Virus record (IMG/VR): IMGVR_UViG_3300033148_002445
Location: 1 to 43,499 of that record
Origin: a virus
Length of the DNA: 43,499 nucleotides
Reading direction: 5' to 3' (one strand)
This document shows positions 13,385 through 21,979 of this stretch, in pieces. The position numbers and the translations under genes are program-made. Numbering within the stretch: position 1 is the stretch's first letter; each line of letters opens with the position of its first letter. Under the pieces are notes generated by a model, which saw only the letters and a list, made by a program, of their open reading frames with translations, was not told where the DNA came from and did no database searches.

Positions 13385-14425
13385 ATGACATTGCAGTATT
13401 CCGACATCGACGACGCGGTGCTTTTGACTCAAGAGAATCTCGTCAAGAAAGGTGCATTCCTTGACCTGCAGACGGACTTGAGTGATCATGTCGCCGTCCG
13501 CGAAATGTGGAAGGAGCGCCAGCATAAATTCGAGGGCGGCCACCCCTGGGAGTTCCAGGCACAGACCGACCATAATCATAGTGCTCGCACCGTCGGCCTA
13601 TTTGAGACTGATGGCTCCGCGCTCACCGACACGATGGTCCAGGGCGAGGTTGACGTGCGTCACGTCAACGCTCACTACATCTACGATCAGCGGGAAAAGG
13701 CGTTTCAGCGCGGTGGCAAGGCGATCGTGGATCTTATTCAAACTCGCTACACGGGCATGATGATCTCGTTCTACGAGTTGCTTGAGGAGATTTTGTGGGG
13801 CAAGCCGGCAACCAGCGCCGACAAGAAGACTCCTTACGGAATCGAATATTGGATCACGAAGACTCTCGTTGGCACTGAGGGTTTCGGCGGCCTTAATCCC
13901 GTTGGTTTTGCCGATGGCAAGGCTAACATTAGTTCTACTGATTACCCACGCTGGGCCAATTGGACGGCGAACTATGTTGCCGTTACCAAGGAGGATTTGG
14001 TTCGGAAGATGCGCAAGGCACATCGGAATATTCAATTCCGATCCCCTGTATCCCATGCGCAGCCCGTTGTCGGTTCGATGAAAAACGGCATTTACTCGAA
14101 CGATAGTGTGATTGGCCTTCTGGAGGAGATCCTTGAGGATCAGAATATGAACCTCGGGAATGATCTTGACTCTAAGGGCGGTAAGACGCTATTCAAGAGT
14201 ACGCCCGTTACGTACGCTCCGTATCTTGATAACGATGCCGACAATCCGGTTTACATGCTGGATTGGAAGTGGCTTGCTGTTGGTGTGTTGGCCGGGTGGG
14301 AAAACCAACTCGGCAAGCCTTATATGCCGAAAGATAAGCATCTTGTGCGGCGCGTCGATCTCGATGCCTCTCTCCAGATGATCTGCACGAATCTCCGAAA
14401 GCAGGCGGTTATCTGTCTCGCGTAG
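13385..14425 (+). CDS. Major capsid protein (346 aa)
   Basis: This would be the shell subunit with an HK97-type fold. AGGAGG lies 7 bases before the ATG, the strongest ribosome site in the region, as expected for the most abundant virion protein. The 346-aa size and position after the scaffold fit. Features include an N-terminal segment with a conserved WEFQAQTDHNHSARTVGLFE, long helices (FYELLEEILWG), a central GIEYWITKTLVGTEGFGGLN region and a C-terminal domain with PVYMLDWKWLAVGVLAGWE and a final beta strand. No propeptide cleavage site is evident. A strong hairpin follows the stop. The assignment is by context and overall pattern, not a short motif. Confidence 0.85.
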   Translation: MTLQYSDIDDAVLLTQENLVKKGAFLDLQTDLSDHVAVREMWKERQHKFEGGHPWEFQAQTDHNHSARTVGLFETDGSALTDTMVQGEVDVRHVNAHYIYDQREKAFQRGGKAIVDLIQTRYTGMMISFYELLEEILWGKPATSADKKTPYGIEYWITKTLVGTEGFGGLNPVGFADGKANISSTDYPRWANWTANYVAVTKEDLVRKMRKAHRNIQFRSPVSHAQPVVGSMKNGIYSNDSVIGLLEEILEDQNMNLGNDLDSKGGKTLFKSTPVTYAPYLDNDADNPVYMLDWKWLAVGVLAGWENQLGKPYMPKDKHLVRRVDLDASLQMICTNLRKQAVICLA

Positions 14426-14443
14426 TTCCAACCCCGGGGATTT

Positions 14444-14468
14444 CCGCTCCGCCCAGCAGGCGGAGCGG
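14444..14468 (+). terminator. Hairpin after the capsid gene
   Basis: CCGCTCCGCC and GGCGGAGCGG form a perfect 10-bp stem with loop CAGCA, flanked by an outer CCCGG/CCGGG pairing. No T-run follows, so it is more likely an mRNA-stabilising or partial attenuating hairpin than a full terminator. Confidence 0.55.
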
Positions 14469-14513
14469 CCTCCGGGCTTATTTCGCAAATTTCAATCAAC
14501 AGGAGATTGAGGA

Positions 14514-15362
14514 ATGACAAGTTTTGCTCTTAATGGTCATCAGAAGCAAGAGAACCGTCGGCCCTTGTGGGTCTGGTTCAATGGCACAACTGCGCTCTTG
14601 GAAGGTCAGGGCGTGTGTTACTTGTGGGATGGCGTTGCAGCCGAGAGTCTGTCGGCCGCTACTGTTTCGGATGCGCGACGGTACAATTGGGTTGAGTTGC
14701 CGAGCGTTGACAATAACATGCACTTTGCCGGTGTTTGTGCTCGCGCCTATTCGGCTAAGGCCGGTGGCCAGTTGATTGAGATCAATGCGCCTGGCAGTGT
14801 TTGCCACATTCTGTTGAAGCAGGATGTGGTTCTCGGCACGACCTTGCGAGTCACCTGTGAGGCTGGCGGTACGTATGCGGGTTACTTCCGAGATCCTGGC
14901 TTCCAGGGCGAAGGTTCTGCATGTCCGCTTCAAACGGTTTCTGCGGCCGCTACGGCGGCATTGTGCCTAGCCAAGCTTGAGGAGGGGGAGCCTTCCGGGC
15001 TGGTCGAGAACGTAGTTACGAATACTGACGGCCTCCTTGACGGTGGCGCAACTACCATTATGGTTGGCGGTGTGACGTATTTCGATACGGACATTAGCAC
15101 TGGCGGGGATGCCACGGCCACTCTAGCCGATGGAACTGTTTGCGGCCTAAAAAAGGCATTTGTTGCTCGGGCAGCGCAAACCAATGATATGGTTATCAAT
15201 GTCACGAGTGGACTTGAAGGTGTGGCGAATGCTGACCCAACGGACGCCCTGGCTACCGTGAAGCTCGATGCCGACTTGGAGGAGACTTTCCTTCAATGGC
15301 GAGCGCTTGACACGAATGGTCTCTGGTACATCCAGCATACCGTTGGCGCGACCATTGCGTAA
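14514..15362 (+). CDS. Head-associated structural protein (282 aa), probably decoration or head fibre
   Basis: The product starts MTSFALNGHQKQENRRPLW and is Gly/Ala/Thr-rich with predicted beta strands throughout, for example GTTLRVTCEAGGTYAGYF and TIMVGGVTYFDTDISTG. Six or more Cys residues are scattered without a metal pattern. AGGAG precedes the ATG at 14514. It lies directly behind the capsid gene and between two strong hairpins, so it is produced under its own dosage control, as expected for a capsid decoration protein. The residue 150-282 half is a likely beta-sandwich. There is no recognised family, so decoration is inferred from place and composition. Confidence 0.6.
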   Translation: MTSFALNGHQKQENRRPLWVWFNGTTALLEGQGVCYLWDGVAAESLSAATVSDARRYNWVELPSVDNNMHFAGVCARAYSAKAGGQLIEINAPGSVCHILLKQDVVLGTTLRVTCEAGGTYAGYFRDPGFQGEGSACPLQTVSAAATAALCLAKLEEGEPSGLVENVVTNTDGLLDGGATTIMVGGVTYFDTDISTGGDATATLADGTVCGLKKAFVARAAQTNDMVINVTSGLEGVANADPTDALATVKLDADLEETFLQWRALDTNGLWYIQHTVGATIA

Positions 15363-15377
15363 GTGATACCCGCGCGG

Positions 15378-15427
15378 AGTCGGCGGCAGCGTTCTCTCTT
15401 CCGCTGCTGCCGACTATTTTTCTTTTG
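15378..15427 (+). terminator. Strong Rho-independent terminator
   Basis: AGTCGGCGGCAGCG pairs with CGCTGCTGCCGACT (14 bp, one G-T pair) around a 10-base pyrimidine loop, followed by ATTTTTCTTTT. It ends the capsid/decoration transcript before the connector gene. Confidence 0.85.
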
Positions 15428-15440
15428 TTAGGATTTGCTC

Positions 15441-16235
15441 ATGGCCGAAAGTTCCCTTACCCTGGGGTTTCCCGAATTACGCCAAGCAATTGGATTCTAT
15501 CTCGGTTACGGAAGCGTGATTGGCGATTGGACCGCAACCCAGATAGCGGTAATTGAGACCATTGTGCAGACAGGCTATCGACGTGTTCTCTATCCACCAG
15601 CAATTGATGCCTCGACAGTTGGGTATGAATGGTCGTTTTTGCGACCATCTACTACGCTTGACATCGAAACGGATATTGGCGATTATGATCTGCCCGACAG
15701 TTTCAATCGAATTGTCGGGGAGTTTCATTATGAACCGGATGAACATCGGTCGGCCGTAAAAATCATTGCACTTGCTGCACTTCTCGATATGCGGGCCCAT
15801 TCAGACAGGAACAGCGCTCCTTCTTTTGCGGCAACTCGTTACAAGTCTTCAGACGGTACGGCTGGGCAGTTGCAGGAAGTTCTTTTCTACCCGGAACCAG
15901 ATGCCGATTACACGCTTCATTACAGCTTCGATGCTTATACTGGTAAGCTAACTGACGCGGCTCCGTATCCGCTTGGCGGAATGGCCATGTCTGAGTTGTA
16001 CAAGGAAACATGTCTGGCTGTTGCGGAGATTCGCAATGGGGATGAAGTAGGAATTCATAACGCCCTCGCCCAGACTCTCCTAATCGACGCCATTGCCCGC
16101 GACAGGAAGAAAGGTGCAAGGAATTTTGGCAATATGGGTCAACCGGATGGGGTAACGGCTGACGCAAAGTGGCAACGCGGGAGCAAGTTACATGATGGGG
16201 CCTACGAAATCACTTACGCCGGGGAATATCTATAA
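15441..16235 (+). CDS. Putative head-tail adaptor protein (264 aa)
   Basis: The start ATG at 15441 has AGGA 9 bases upstream; a TTG two codons before it is unlikely. N-terminal helices (ELRQAIGFYLGYGSVI, IAVIETIVQTGYRRVLYPP) are followed by GYEWSFLRPSTTLDIETDIG and YDLPDSFNRIVGEFHY. Helices then a Tyr/Trp-rich YDLPxDFxR segment is the pattern of tail tubular/adaptor proteins that dock under the portal in short-tailed phages. The C-terminal half is again helical (LYKETCLAVAEIRNGDEVG). Location after capsid genes and before tail nozzle genes agrees. Exact family unconfirmed. Its TAA shares a base with the next ATG. Confidence 0.6.
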   Translation: MAESSLTLGFPELRQAIGFYLGYGSVIGDWTATQIAVIETIVQTGYRRVLYPPAIDASTVGYEWSFLRPSTTLDIETDIGDYDLPDSFNRIVGEFHYEPDEHRSAVKIIALAALLDMRAHSDRNSAPSFAATRYKSSDGTAGQLQEVLFYPEPDADYTLHYSFDAYTGKLTDAAPYPLGGMAMSELYKETCLAVAEIRNGDEVGIHNALAQTLLIDAIARDRKKGARNFGNMGQPDGVTADAKWQRGSKLHDGAYEITYAGEYL

Positions 16236-16534
16236 TGAAAGCTGGAGTAACTGCGCTTACTGGTGGATCGAGTGAACTCATTATTGCCGAGGATGAGCAC
16301 CGAGATCACTTGACTGTCCAACTTCATGGCACCGAGACGGTTGATCTTGCTTTTGGCGAAGCCGCTGCGGATGCGACTGGAATTCGTTTGCTGTATCCAG
16401 GTTGTTCCGTGCGGGTTCTCGGCGCCAAGGCAAGGTTGGCCGTGTACGGCTGGGCTAGTGGCGCCGTCAATGTCGGTACCGAGACTACCGAAGATGTTGA
16501 ATATCGACCCGGGTCTTTCGCATACGGGTATTAA
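16235..16534 (+). CDS. Small beta-domain structural protein, paralog of the next gene (99 aa)
   Basis: The product starts MKAGVTALTGGSSELIIAE and contains HLTVQLHGTETVDLAFGEAA, then VRVLGAKARLAVYG. The whole length aligns with residues 1-95 of the following protein, including the identical VRVLGAKARLA string and the FGE(A/D)A...TG pattern. It looks like an 8-strand beta-sandwich. Being small and next to connector and decoration genes, it is probably a virion accessory or decoration module. TAATG overlap with the preceding stop couples translation. The gene pair arose by tandem duplication. Confidence 0.65.
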   Translation: MKAGVTALTGGSSELIIAEDEHRDHLTVQLHGTETVDLAFGEAAADATGIRLLYPGCSVRVLGAKARLAVYGWASGAVNVGTETTEDVEYRPGSFAYGY

Positions 16535-16536
16535 GT

Positions 16537-17202
16537 ATGGCGGCCTATTCATGGGATGTTGAAGCCGATGTCGAGAAGCAACTTCTCGCGGCCGACGAGT
16601 ACCGTAACGAATACGTCCTGCAATTGCACACGCAAGCCGTGAATGGCGACAATCCGGTGTTCCTCGGTTTCGGTGAGGATGCAGTAACTGAAACCGGCCT
16701 CATGCTTGGTGGTATTGGTCATACCGTGCGAGTTCTCGGTGCTAAGGCGAGGCTCGCCTTGAATGCATTGAGTGCTGCTATTTCATCTGGCGGTATTGAG
16801 ACGCATACTAGTATCGAGTATCGGCATGTGCTAAATTACCCAATTTGGCAAAAACGACAGCCAACCGCAACGAAACCCATTATGATTCACCCGTCCCCAC
16901 TGGATGATTCAGTGGATGTAGCGACCGACTGGGACCCGTTTTTTCTCATGTTTGACATGGATGTACAGGCTGTCGCTGGTGATATAGTCCTCCACGAATC
17001 GGTTGGCGATGCCGTCGTGGAGACGATTGCGATAGGCGATACCAACATTGTTGGCGCCATAGTTGAGTTTTCCCTGACTGCTCCACTTTCGCCCTCGACT
17101 GGTTATTACTTTCTGATTGCCGCTGGCGTCATTGAAGGAACGAATACCGTCGATTGGGGTGGCATTGCTGATAAAACTGTTTGGAATTTCACAACCGCGT
17201 AA
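16537..17202 (+). CDS. Two-domain virion protein: duplicated beta module plus SbsA-type Ig-like domain (221 aa)
   Basis: Residues 1-95 are paralogous to the preceding 99-aa protein (HTVRVLGAKARLALNAL, then SIEYRHVLNYP). Residues about 110-221 read PSPLDDSVDVATDWDPFFLM, then AGDIVLHE..VVETIAIGDT and GYYFLIAAGVIEGTNTVDWG..WNFTTA. This is the classical layout of SbsA/Big_5 bacterial Ig-like domains, where such domains bind surfaces or extend structural proteins. The combination suggests an anchor plus Ig module exposed on the virion. The ribosome site is weak, so the gene relies on coupling to its neighbour. Confidence 0.7.
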   Translation: MAAYSWDVEADVEKQLLAADEYRNEYVLQLHTQAVNGDNPVFLGFGEDAVTETGLMLGGIGHTVRVLGAKARLALNALSAAISSGGIETHTSIEYRHVLNYPIWQKRQPTATKPIMIHPSPLDDSVDVATDWDPFFLMFDMDVQAVAGDIVLHESVGDAVVETIAIGDTNIVGAIVEFSLTAPLSPSTGYYFLIAAGVIEGTNTVDWGGIADKTVWNFTTA

Positions 17203-17217
17203 ACGGGAGAAAATAGG

Positions 17218-19053
17218 ATGATTAGTCGTGTCTGTTCTTTGATCAAGATGATGGTGCCAGAGCGCAATCGAGGGCTTTTGTGGGCCAGCAAGTCTCGCGT
17301 TCCATCGAATGTTACTGATGCCGATGGCTATCAAACTGGTTGTATCTGGCTGAATACGGCTGGTGCCGCTGGAACCTGCGTGTGGACCAATGAGGGTTCC
17401 GTGACCGCCGCATCGTGGGTTGCTGCGGATACCTCTGCGGGTGACGCGGCCGGTACGGTTCAGTTCGATGACGCCACCACTGGACCGCTGATTTCCATCG
17501 AGACGGCGGATCAGGAAGGGGATGCGTATTTGAACCCGTTCCTGATTACGGGGACTTATGCAAGTGAGTGCAAGAAGGGGATTATGTTAAGTGCGAGCAA
17601 TCCCCGCCCGGTGACTTTTCTGTTTGATAACCATTCTGTTGCCCTTGGAGCGGCCGATTATCGCGCCGTTCTTTCGCGCGTGTACATTTGCTCCGATCAG
17701 GCGAACATCATTACCTTGAATGCGTTACGTGGGCAGATTAAGCTTGCCGATCTTGTTGATGTCACTAGCGCAGATGCGATGGTTAATTCCGTTCGTGGGT
17801 ATCTGGAGCTTGCTGGTACCGGAGCGCGCACGGTCAATGGTCACATGGCGGGCGTCACGGCGTTCCTTGAGGAAGGCGCGTCTGGCACGACCACCATTGG
17901 TGACGTTCTCTGTGGGTTCGAGGCACAACTTAACTCGACGCGAACCTATGCCGGCGCTGGGAAACTGGCTGCGTACTATGCTGGCATTCATGGTGCGGGG
18001 ACTTCCAAGTGGCAGTATGGCCTATACGTCCCAGGTGGCGCCGTGTCGGCCGGAATTTGCCTTGGCGTGCAGGATACCGGCATTGGGTTGACTACTGCTT
18101 TCCCGTTTGCGGTTGAAGTCCAGTGTGAAGCGAATGCTGATATTGTGGCTGGCGACACTGGCTCGACTGCTGGCGTCTATGCTCGCTACGCCGTCGAGAC
18201 TGCGCAAACCTCGAACACTGCCCATATTGGCATGTTCGGCAAGTTGCGAGTTAAAGCCGATCTTGGCGAGGGTAATCATGCCGGCGTAATGGGGTGGGTT
18301 GAAATTTCCGGTACTACAGAACTAGGGGGTAGTGCGACCACCACGACTGCTGCTGGCAATTTTGCCGTCATTGCCGAAAGTGGTCTCGATCTCTCGACTG
18401 GACACTTGAACGGTGTTGTTGTTGATTGTAGTGTTGATGATGCGGCTACAATTACCGGGTCGCTGACTGGCGTTCGCCTCAAGAGTAGCGCGGGTTGCTA
18501 TGGCTGGGCTACTGGTATTCTGGTTGACCTCGGAACGAATGTTGACGCCGCCTTGGAGCTTAGTTCCACCGGAGTGTCGATCATCCTTCCGCAATCCACT
18601 AATGATGCCGCAAGTCCTGCGCTTCTGGGGCTTTCCATCGCTGCATCTGGTGCAATGACTGCGACTACGAGCGGCGATCCTACGTTTACGGGTATCAGTA
18701 TCACGACCCCAGCTTGCACGTGTACCCTAGACAGCATCGTATCCACTGGTCTCTCGATTACCACAGGTACGATTACCGAAACCGGCGGTACGATGACTTC
18801 TACTGCTGTGTTGCTCACTGGCGGTACTATTACTTCCGGTACTTCGCTGGGCATCAATCTGGCCGGTACTTGGACAACTGCGATTACCCTCGCTGAGGCC
18901 ACCAACTTATTCGCGTTTCCGGCGGACGGGACGGCTCCGGTTGCGGCTGGCAACTACGAAGTGCATGGTGGCACGATTGTTCGGATTTCCGTGACAGTGG
19001 GCGGTTCGCAGTATTACATGCTGGCGAGCACTGCGCCTACAACGCAATCGTAA
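17218..19053 (+). CDS. Large Thr/Gly-rich structural protein, fibre-like (611 aa)
   Basis: GGGAG and TAGG precede the ATG at 17218. The N-terminal segment (residues 10-75) includes ADGYQTGCIWLNTAGAAGTC and WTNEGSVTAASWV, common in phage fibre-head proteins. The rest is a long run of beta-prone Thr/Gly/Ala repeats such as GVSIILPQSTNDAASPALLG and near-tandem TxTGGT segments toward the C-terminus (TGTITETGGTMTSTAVLLTG). It ends VTVGGSQYYMLAS. The composition fits a trimeric beta-helix or decoration fibre. A terminator follows at once. No enzymatic motif is visible. Confidence 0.65.
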   Translation: MISRVCSLIKMMVPERNRGLLWASKSRVPSNVTDADGYQTGCIWLNTAGAAGTCVWTNEGSVTAASWVAADTSAGDAAGTVQFDDATTGPLISIETADQEGDAYLNPFLITGTYASECKKGIMLSASNPRPVTFLFDNHSVALGAADYRAVLSRVYICSDQANIITLNALRGQIKLADLVDVTSADAMVNSVRGYLELAGTGARTVNGHMAGVTAFLEEGASGTTTIGDVLCGFEAQLNSTRTYAGAGKLAAYYAGIHGAGTSKWQYGLYVPGGAVSAGICLGVQDTGIGLTTAFPFAVEVQCEANADIVAGDTGSTAGVYARYAVETAQTSNTAHIGMFGKLRVKADLGEGNHAGVMGWVEISGTTELGGSATTTTAAGNFAVIAESGLDLSTGHLNGVVVDCSVDDAATITGSLTGVRLKSSAGCYGWATGILVDLGTNVDAALELSSTGVSIILPQSTNDAASPALLGLSIAASGAMTATTSGDPTFTGISITTPACTCTLDSIVSTGLSITTGTITETGGTMTSTAVLLTGGTITSGTSLGINLAGTWTTAITLAEATNLFAFPADGTAPVAAGNYEVHGGTIVRISVTVGGSQYYMLASTAPTTQS

Positions 19054-19067
19054 CCAGAGATGTTCTT

Positions 19068-19106
19068 CCCGGCGCCCACTCGGGCGCCGGGTTCCTTTTC
19101 TTTTTT
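19068..19106 (+). terminator. Rho-independent terminator
   Basis: CCCGGCGCCC and GGGCGCCGGG form a perfect 10-bp stem with loop ACTC, followed by TTCCTTTTCTTTTTT. It separates the 611-aa gene from the 140-aa gene. Confidence 0.9.
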
Positions 19107-19120
19107 CGAGGAGAGATGCT

Positions 19121-19543
19121 ATGAAGTTGGGTGAAGTGTTTAATGCGATGAATTCGTGGCGCGCTCTGGCAGTTGTGAAGATGCAACCGCAAATGGCGTA
19201 TCGTGTGCTCAAGTATGTGAAGCTCGTCTCAGCCGAATGGGAGATTGTTGAGAAGCAGCGCGTAGCGTTGCTTTATGAGATTTCCGGGGTTGCCGAGGGG
19301 CTGGATGTCAGGTTGGAGCCAGGTACGCCAGAGCTTGAGGAATACGCTAAGCGATTTAATGAAGTGCTCCAGACGGAATCGGATCTTGAGCCGTTTGATG
19401 GATCACTTGAGGAAATCATGGCCGTCGTGAGAGATAATGAAAGTAATGTACTTTCCGTAAGTGACCTCGCGATGTTGGAAGGTTTCTTTGCAACCGAAGA
19501 CGAAGCATTGGAATCACCGGCCGTTGCCGGCAAAATCGGCTAA
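19121..19543 (+). CDS. Helical structural-region protein (140 aa), isolated between terminators
   Basis: GAGGAGAG lies before the ATG at 19121. The product starts MKLGEVFNAMNSWRALAVVK, then MQPQMAYRVLKYVKLVSAEW and EIVEKQRVALLYEISGVAEG, three amphipathic helices followed by an acidic C-terminal half. Small helical proteins of this layout occur between head and tail genes in several phages, with no settled role. It is flanked by a strong terminator on each side, so its mRNA would need read-through, and its amount is probably limited. A chaperone for the following large tail protein is possible, but that is a guess. Confidence 0.65.
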   Translation: MKLGEVFNAMNSWRALAVVKMQPQMAYRVLKYVKLVSAEWEIVEKQRVALLYEISGVAEGLDVRLEPGTPELEEYAKRFNEVLQTESDLEPFDGSLEEIMAVVRDNESNVLSVSDLAMLEGFFATEDEALESPAVAGKIG

Positions 19544-19556
19544 GAATTGAAGGCGC

Positions 19557-19599
19557 AAAACCCCGGCAGTCGAGGAGCGCCCCGACTGCCGGGGTTTTT
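19557..19599 (+). terminator. Rho-independent terminator
   Basis: CCCCGGCAGTCG and CGACTGCCGGGG form a 12-bp stem with a 10-base loop, preceded by AAAA and followed by TTTTT. It separates the 140-aa gene from the tail nozzle gene, whose ribosome site begins only a few bases later. Confidence 0.9.
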
Positions 19600-19612
19600 A
19601 TAGGTGAAGCAA

Positions 19613-21979
19613 ATGGCACGGCATAAAGATTTGCACGTACTCTTTCCGCTGGGGGGCTTGAATCGGAAGGGTGCATATCGGCAGCAAAAACCTTACACTA
19701 CTCCAGATGCAATGAACGTCAGGCCGTCTGGTGTGCTAGAGGGGCGCGATCGCGGTGGTAGCCGTCCAGGGCTTATTGAATCTCACATTGACGATATTGG
19801 TTCCAATCCGAGATTGCTTTTCCCGATGGTGCTTGCGCTGGGTGATAATTTTACCTCTTATTCGGATACGTTTAGTGGAACTGAATTCTCCACTGAATGG
19901 ACGCAGGCCGAGTGGGCTTCTGGTATTCCAAATATCTTGCCAGATGCACTTGCAAGTGTCGATACAGATACGGCCGAAGGTGAGGTTGTCCGTGATGCGC
20001 TTCCAATTGATGCAACCAATCCGTACACTGTCGAAATGTTCATTGTGCCTTGGGCCGGAGCATTTCACGGCGAATACCGATTGTATCTGAGGCTGGATGA
20101 CGGGACGCCAGCCATTGCAACCGATGGCGTAGAGATCGTCCTAACCATGACCGGGACGGACGGATCATATAGCTGCACTATGACATCCTACAAGGGAGGC
20201 GCCGGCCTCGGTTTGCTGGATACGGCCGAGGGAACTCTAGGGTCTGCACAGCCGGGTTGGCTGTCCGCCACTGTGGTCGGCGATGATGTTACAGTATATT
20301 GGAATGGAGTTCAGTTGATTTCTGAGACTGTCGATACTCCGGCGGCCGGGTTGCGCGTGGGTTTCGGGCTAAAGTGTTCCGTAGAGGGCGGCCTGAGTCT
20401 CGTGAACGTGTTTCGTGTGCAATATTACTCCACGAGCACGGTTGATGGCTCCAGGACTATGCTTATCGCCTCTGCGGGGGGGGATCTCTGGAGGGAGGAG
20501 ACGCACGGCCGCCTGACGGTCGTGGCGTCTGATCTGACGGTGCGGGACGATACCCTACTCACCGCAGCCCAGAGCGGTCAGGAGCTACACATCGCTGACT
20601 ACGGCGATCTGAGGGTGACTGGGACAGATGGCACAGTGGCCGGGGCCGATTTGGACGCCGCGGGAGTCGCAGATTGGACGGTCCTTGGGATCGACAAAGA
20701 TTCAGATGTGGTAGTCGTATCCAATGTGGGGGGGGCGACGGTAGCTCAGACATATGAGATTGATTCAGTTGCGGTCGGGGCCTTGACGCTTACGGAGGCC
20801 CCCGGAAATGGAACGTGTTCGTATCGAATAGAACGGGCACCCAAAGTATATGATCCAAGCGCGAATACGATTGTCATCCATACTGCATCTGACGGGCAGG
20901 TTCCAACTGGGTGCCCGCTAGTGTGTCGGTATCTTGACAGGATTGTCCTGGCTGGCGCTGACATTGCACCGCATGTCTGGTACATGAGTCGTCAGGGAGA
21001 TCCTAATGATTGGGATTATTCCCAGGATGATTCGCAGCGCGCCGTGGCCGGAACGTCGAGTGAAGCCGGAATGCCGGGCACGGCCATTTTAGCGCTGATA
21101 CCGCATAGTGATGACTACTTGATAATGGGGTGTCGCAATGAATTGTGGCGACTTCGTGGCGATCCCGCATATGGTGGCAAGTTGGATGCCTTGAGTCACA
21201 CGATTGGAATCATCGGCCCCCGGGCCTGGTGCCTTGGTCCATCCGGGGAACTCATTTTCCTCTCGCTGGATGGCCTCTATGTCCTCCCTCCTGGTGGAGA
21301 TTCGGCACCGATTTCCCTATCGCGCGAAGTACTCCCGCAAGAGTTCCTAAATTTGAATCCCAACACGCTGACTGCGCTGCTTGAATTCGACACTCATGGG
21401 CGCGGCGTTCATATCTTCCTGACGCCGGATGCCTCTAGCGTTCGCACTCATTGGTGGTTCGCCTGGGAGACAAAGACGTATTGGCCTGTTTCGCTCGCGG
21501 CAGACCACGATCCACTAGCAACATGTGTGTTGTACTCGACGGCGATTGAGGATTCGAGTGTTATACTAGGTTGTCGAGATGGAATTTTGCGAAGGTTTAG
21601 TGCGCTTGCCGGAACCGATTGCGGAACTGCTTATACGACTTATGTGACGATAGGTCCAATTCCGCTTGCGAAGGACGGGATGCTTGGTTCACTTTTGTCG
21701 ATGGAAGGCGTGATGGCCGAAGGTGCCGGTGGCACGATAGCGCTTGGCGATAGTGGCGATGTAACTTGGAGTTTGCATCCGGCATCAACATTTGAGGGAG
21801 CCGTAAATGCGAGCGAATCGGATTCAGGAACTTGGGGTAATGGCTTGAATGCGAAGGATTACCCGGCCTGTCGGGGGCAAGCTGCTATGCTGAAGGTTAC
21901 TGGTTCGTCTGGTCGTAAGTGGGCATTTGAGCAATGTGTTCTGGCAGTAAGGGAAAGCGGACGTAGGAGACTTTCGTGA
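19613..21979 (+). CDS. Tail nozzle/hub-like protein (788 aa)
   Basis: Start ATG at 19613 follows AGGTG; a GTG at 19604 is the alternative. The N-terminus reads LHVLFPLGGLNRKGAYRQQK and DAMNVRPSGVLEGRDRGGSR, a signature of short-tail nozzle/stabilising proteins such as the P22 gp10 group, which form a beta-propeller around the tail tube. Residues about 80-280 form a concanavalin-like insert (TFSGTEFSTEWTQAEWASG, GDDVTVYWNGVQLISETVD). The C-terminal half has propeller-blade repeats (VCRYLDRIVLAGADIAPHVW, NELWRLRGDP, GELIFLSLDGLYVLPPGGD, HWWFAWETKTYWPVSL). The 20450-21300 part uses more GGG/AGG codons than its flanks and holds two G8 tracts, which hints at a swapped segment. Confidence 0.7.
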   Translation: MARHKDLHVLFPLGGLNRKGAYRQQKPYTTPDAMNVRPSGVLEGRDRGGSRPGLIESHIDDIGSNPRLLFPMVLALGDNFTSYSDTFSGTEFSTEWTQAEWASGIPNILPDALASVDTDTAEGEVVRDALPIDATNPYTVEMFIVPWAGAFHGEYRLYLRLDDGTPAIATDGVEIVLTMTGTDGSYSCTMTSYKGGAGLGLLDTAEGTLGSAQPGWLSATVVGDDVTVYWNGVQLISETVDTPAAGLRVGFGLKCSVEGGLSLVNVFRVQYYSTSTVDGSRTMLIASAGGDLWREETHGRLTVVASDLTVRDDTLLTAAQSGQELHIADYGDLRVTGTDGTVAGADLDAAGVADWTVLGIDKDSDVVVVSNVGGATVAQTYEIDSVAVGALTLTEAPGNGTCSYRIERAPKVYDPSANTIVIHTASDGQVPTGCPLVCRYLDRIVLAGADIAPHVWYMSRQGDPNDWDYSQDDSQRAVAGTSSEAGMPGTAILALIPHSDDYLIMGCRNELWRLRGDPAYGGKLDALSHTIGIIGPRAWCLGPSGELIFLSLDGLYVLPPGGDSAPISLSREVLPQEFLNLNPNTLTALLEFDTHGRGVHIFLTPDASSVRTHWWFAWETKTYWPVSLAADHDPLATCVLYSTAIEDSSVILGCRDGILRRFSALAGTDCGTAYTTYVTIGPIPLAKDGMLGSLLSMEGVMAEGAGGTIALGDSGDVTWSLHPASTFEGAVNASESDSGTWGNGLNAKDYPACRGQAAMLKVTGSSGRKWAFEQCVLAVRESGRRRLS

